Below, piece after piece: positions 59,988 through 64,000 of a stretch of DNA of 64,000 nt. The notes beneath the pieces are model-generated. The model did no database searches. It was not told where the DNA came from and saw only the letters and a program-made list of their open reading frames with translations. Source of the DNA: AP-15 sp963755435 (GTDB lineage Bacteria; Pseudomonadota; Alphaproteobacteria; ATCC43930; CGMCC-115725); NCBI GenBank assembly GCA_963755435.1, contig CAVWJX010000002.1, positions 124,001-188,000 of the forward strand. Direction: 5' to 3'. Both the position numbers and the translations under genes were made by a program. Position 1 is the stretch's first letter. Each line of letters begins with the position of its first letter.

Positions 59988-60995
59988 TTAGTGGTAGACG
60001 GCGCAGCTGGCAGGACTTACCGGAGTGGCGACCCCGGTGAAGGTGTCGCCGACCAACCGGGCCACGACACAATGCGGGTCATAAACGCCGGTCGCCGGAT
60101 TGGATCCGATGTTCTTGAACTCATTGTCCGATGCGAGGATGCTGTTGCTGCTGTAGATCATTCCTTCTTCGCCGTAATCGACCATTTTATAGTTTGGTGA
60201 AGCGACGCCTTGGATGATCGCATTGCTCGAGATGGTTGCAATTCCGCCATTGGCAATGTCGATCGCCAGGCTACTCGATCCGGTGCGGCAGCCGACGGCG
60301 GGATCGGCTTGTCCGTCATAAAGCTGGTTGTCGGCGATGCTCGTTACCATGGCCCGGCTTTTGATGTCATGGCCGATCAGCTGACCGCAGAACACGCTGC
60401 TGGTGACGCTCAAACTCCCGGCGTAATTAACGTAAAGCCCGTGCTGGAAATAGTTGATATTCGGGTTCCCATTATTTTTGAAGGTTGAGTGGGTAATCGT
60501 TATTGACTGTGATCTGTTATAGCCAGTCAAAATGCCTTCCTGATTGTTGATGAACGAGCTGTTCTCGACGATCAGGGTCGCCGGGATTCCGGTATTCTGA
60601 TCGCGGATACCGGCGCCGTTGCCGCCGAGCGCATTGGAGATTTCCGCCCCCTGAAAGGTCAGCCCATTGACGATCAGGTTCGAGAAGCTAAGGATGATGC
60701 CCTTCTCGTTGGGCAGCGGAACCGTTGCATTGAGGATGACCGCTTGGCCGACTGCATTGCTCTGGATGGTCATTGGCCGGGTCACCAGCGGAAAATCATT
60801 GGTGTAGGTTCCGGGCGCGACATTGATCACGTAGTAATTGGCGAGATTGGTATCGGCGTCGGCGGCCGCGGCCGCGGCGCTGATCGTGCGGTAAAGCCCG
60901 CCCGAACCCACGCTCAAAGTGACAGTGCCGGCGAATGCAGTGTGCGCACCGAGCATGATGATCGCTGCGCCACAGAGCGCCGAATAAGAACGCAT
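59988..60995 (-). CDS. secreted right-handed beta-helix protein
   Basis: A 335-residue exported protein with a signal peptide (residues 1-23, ending HTAFA). It has the repetitive, Asn/Ser/Ile-rich pattern of pectate-lyase-type parallel beta-helices: IILSFSNLIVNGLTFQGAEI, LIVENSSFINNQEGI, ITITHSTFKNNGN, SVTSSVFCGQ. It opens SVGSGGLYRTISAAAAAA, as in pectin-lyase-fold proteins that start with a coordinate for the first turn. GGGAGGCATGCAC precedes the ATG at 60995. Base composition is visibly less GC-rich than around it and no partner gene is adjacent, so recent acquisition is possible. A catalytic or adhesive role cannot be told. Confidence 0.8.
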   Translation of the reverse strand: MRSYSALCGAAIIMLGAHTAFAGTVTLSVGSGGLYRTISAAAAAADADTNLANYYVINVAPGTYTNDFPLVTRPMTIQSNAVGQAVILNATVPLPNEKGIILSFSNLIVNGLTFQGAEISNALGGNGAGIRDQNTGIPATLIVENSSFINNQEGILTGYNRSQSITITHSTFKNNGNPNINYFQHGLYVNYAGSLSVTSSVFCGQLIGHDIKSRAMVTSIADNQLYDGQADPAVGCRTGSSSLAIDIANGGIATISSNAIIQGVASPNYKMVDYGEEGMIYSSNSILASDNEFKNIGSNPATGVYDPHCVVARLVGDTFTGVATPVSPASCAVYH

Positions 60996-61456
60996 GTGCA
61001 TGCCTCCCTTTGGACAAGCGGGGACCCTCGCCGAACGCCGGCGTTCTCGGATGCGGTTTGGTGCACCGAACCCGGTGGCTCCGCCGACACAGCTTCACGG
61101 CTGTCCGGCGCATTGGGATCGGCGGCGTAGACGGGGTCGGGGTGTTGCTGAACGCGGCCGGATTGGGCTCGCCCGCGCGATTCGCCAGCTGCTCGCTCAA
61201 GCGGTGACGAACTAGCCGGTAACGTGGGTCGATAAGCGCACCCTGGTCAATGGCGCAAAGGGATCATGACCAAAAGAGCGATTGGTCGGGTTTTGGCGCG
61301 ATACCGTCATACCATTGAAACTGCCGGAAATAATCACGCCCTCGGCGCACTGTAATGCAATCTGCACCCAATAAATGACACAGCTCCACGTCCATCTGAG
61401 ACGGGCAAATTGGACGGACTGGAAACCGATTCCGACAGCAACGGGGTCGGCGTCAC
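60996..61456. other. intergenic region upstream of the beta-helix gene
   Basis: About 460 bases without a convincing gene. A minus-strand open frame ending at 61212 reads protein-like for its last 50 residues (YWVQIALQCAEGVIISGSF) but has no start with a ribosome binding site; it may be a relic. Confidence 0.4.
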
Positions 61457-62737
<1,281 letters not shown>

Positions 62738-62848
62738 GTCAGCCTTTGCCCGTCAGCCCCCACTCGGCGCCGACCATCGAATCCCGCCAGGCTAAGCCAA
62801 TGCGGTTTACAAATCCCTTCGCGCAGCAGGATCGGCGAGGCAGGCCCA

Positions 62849-63838
62849 TCAGTTGATCCGGTGATAGTGCTTGTACCATTGGACAAAGCGGCCGATCCCC
62901 TCCTCGATCGTGGTCTTCGGCTCGAAGCCGAGATCGCGGCGCGCGGTCTCGATATCGGCAAAGCTTTCCGGCACGTCGCCGGGCTGCAACGGCAGCAATT
63001 CCTTGATTGCAGTGCGCCCCAGCGCGCGTTCGAGGATGGCGATAAAATCGAGCAGCTGTTCCGGCCGGTGATTGCCGAGATTGTAGATCCGGTGCGGAAC
63101 CTCGTCGCTCCCGGCCCCGGCGGCCGGGGCGCGGTCGTGCGCCGCGATCGTGCCGGCGACGATGTCGTCGATATAGGTGAAGTCACGGGCCATATGGCCG
63201 TGATTGAACACCTTGATCGGCTCGCCGGCGAGGATCGCCTTGGTGAACAGCCAGGCCGCCATATCGGGCCGGCCCCACGGTCCATAAGCGGTGAAAAACC
63301 GCAGCCCGGTCGCCGGCAGCCGGTAGAGGTGGCTGTAGCTGCGCGCGATCAATTCGCAGCTGCGCTTGGTCGCGGCATAGAGCGAGACCGGCTGCTCGAC
63401 CGGGTCGTCGACGCTGAACGGCTGCTTCTTGTTGGCGCCGTAGACCGAGGAGGACGACGCGTAAGTGAACGCATCGAGCCGGTCGAGGCGGCGCGCCGCC
63501 TCGAGCATGACGACGGTGCCCATCACATTCGCGTCGATATAGGCGTAGGGGTTTTCGAGCGAATAGCGCACCCCGGCCTGGGCGGCGAGATGGATGATGC
63601 CGGTGAGGTCGCGGTGGGCGCGAATGACGGCGGCGACGCCGTCGCGATCGGCGAGGTCGAGCTTGATAAAGGTGAAGTGCTCGAACTCGGCCAATTCGTC
63701 GAGGCGCGTTTCCTTCAGCCGCACATCGTAATAATCGTTGAGGTTGTCGATGCCGACAACCCGGTCGCCGCGCTGGAGCAATGCCCTGGCGACGTGAAAG
63801 CCGATAAACCCGGCGGCGCCGGTGACAAGGGTCGACAT
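62849..63838 (-). CDS. NAD-dependent nucleotide-sugar epimerase (UDP-glucuronate 4-epimerase-like)
   Basis: An extended SDR of 329 residues. The NAD loop is LVTGAAGFIGFHVARAL, the active site is SSSSVYGANKKQPF with YAATKR giving the Tyr-x3-Lys pair, and RFFTAYGPWGRPDMA plus VFNHGHMARDFTYIDDI are characteristic of the UDP-glucuronate/galacturonate 4-epimerases. It lies 111 bases upstream of the UDP-sugar dehydrogenase gene on the same strand, the order expected for dehydrogenation followed by C4 epimerisation. The start MSTLVTG at 63838 fits the family. Confidence 0.93.
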   Translation of the reverse strand: MSTLVTGAAGFIGFHVARALLQRGDRVVGIDNLNDYYDVRLKETRLDELAEFEHFTFIKLDLADRDGVAAVIRAHRDLTGIIHLAAQAGVRYSLENPYAYIDANVMGTVVMLEAARRLDRLDAFTYASSSSVYGANKKQPFSVDDPVEQPVSLYAATKRSCELIARSYSHLYRLPATGLRFFTAYGPWGRPDMAAWLFTKAILAGEPIKVFNHGHMARDFTYIDDIVAGTIAAHDRAPAAGAGSDEVPHRIYNLGNHRPEQLLDFIAILERALGRTAIKELLPLQPGDVPESFADIETARRDLGFEPKTTIEEGIGRFVQWYKHYHRIN

Positions 63839-63932
63839 GAGGCTCCTAGCGAGCAGCGGCGGCACCCTGCCCTATCGTTTCGCCCGGCCAGCGGCAAGCG
63901 ATTTCATTGTGAACGAGTGGCGGCCTGAAAGC

Positions 63933-64000
63933 TCAGGCGACGGGCGAACGGCCGACCCGCTGCTTCAGTCGGCGGCCGAGGCGCTCGAGGCGAAACCTGA
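63933..64000 (-). CDS. possible 3' end of a gene running off the window
   Basis: On the minus strand, the frame entering from the edge reads RFRLERLGRRLKQRVGRSPV and stops at 63933. The basic, helical composition would suit the C-terminus of a glycosyltransferase or membrane protein, but 21 residues are too few to identify. It is followed by the epimerase on the same strand. Confidence 0.35.
   Translation of the reverse strand, partial: RFRLERLGRRLKQRVGRSPVA

Overview
The window reads as a high-GC alphaproteobacterial chromosome, most like a soil or aquatic Rhodospirillales or Rhizobiales relative. The evidence is alphaproteobacterial gene blocks (hom-glpX-recJ; gltX-gltA; mltB-rlpA-dacA-tmk-holB-metG-tatD-MBL; nagZ-M50-scpA-scpB; dgt-argS-SPOR), a class I PHA synthase, and short palindromic intergenic repeats of a kind common in that class. 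I saw no rRNA, tRNA, CRISPR array, transposase or phage gene. Assignments come from reading sequences and from remembered family motifs; no search was run.

Layout. 0-5.6 kb: recJ, glpX, hom and an OmpA-like lipoprotein (minus). 5.7-18.5 kb: phaC, a cysteine-rich secreted protein, two tandem MFS transporters, a DUF4242 protein, a decayed MHS transporter, tandem Lin0512 paralogues, a TrmH-type methyltransferase, a DTW protein, galU and a phosphomannomutase. 18.5-24.4 kb: a DacA with a SPOR domain, then a small-molecule catabolism group: RidA, polysaccharide-deacetylase-type hydrolase, HD-domain protein with PhnZ/MIOX-like ligand spacing, Asp/Glu-racemase-family protein, LigB-type dioxygenase. 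24.6-36.7 kb: gltA, gltX, a near-perfect dif site at 28034-28061 (so this is probably the replication terminus), then an eight-gene minus-strand block for DNA precursors, translation and peptidoglycan. 36.9-41.9 kb: a plus-strand accessory cluster of LigB-type dioxygenase, two different ferritin-like diiron proteins, two 2[4Fe-4S] ferredoxins, a small membrane protein, a ferredoxin relic and an ACMSD-like amidohydrolase. 42-49.2 kb: scpB, scpA, M50 protease, nagZ, SPOR protein, argS, dgt. 49.3-59.9 kb: TauD dioxygenase, FAH hydrolase, a catalytically dead HtrA-like protein with a LuxR-type regulator, a Ni/Co transporter, a GFA protein, an MFS pump, a thiolase with its Zn-ribbon/OB partner, and a multi-rhodanese protein. 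60-64 kb: a secreted beta-helix protein and two nucleotide-sugar enzymes.

Best candidates for something undescribed. First is the 36.9-41.9 kb cluster, which puts a LigB-type enzyme beside two diiron proteins and two ferredoxins and looks like an uncharacterised oxygenase pathway; a second copy of its LigB gene lies with another putative diiron oxygenase at 20-24 kb. Second is the pseudo-HtrA/LuxR pair. Four genes between 47.9 and 59.8 kb (argS, MFS pump, thiolase, rhodanese) each carry what looks like one extra base. Because argS should be essential, base-calling errors are at least as likely as gene decay there.
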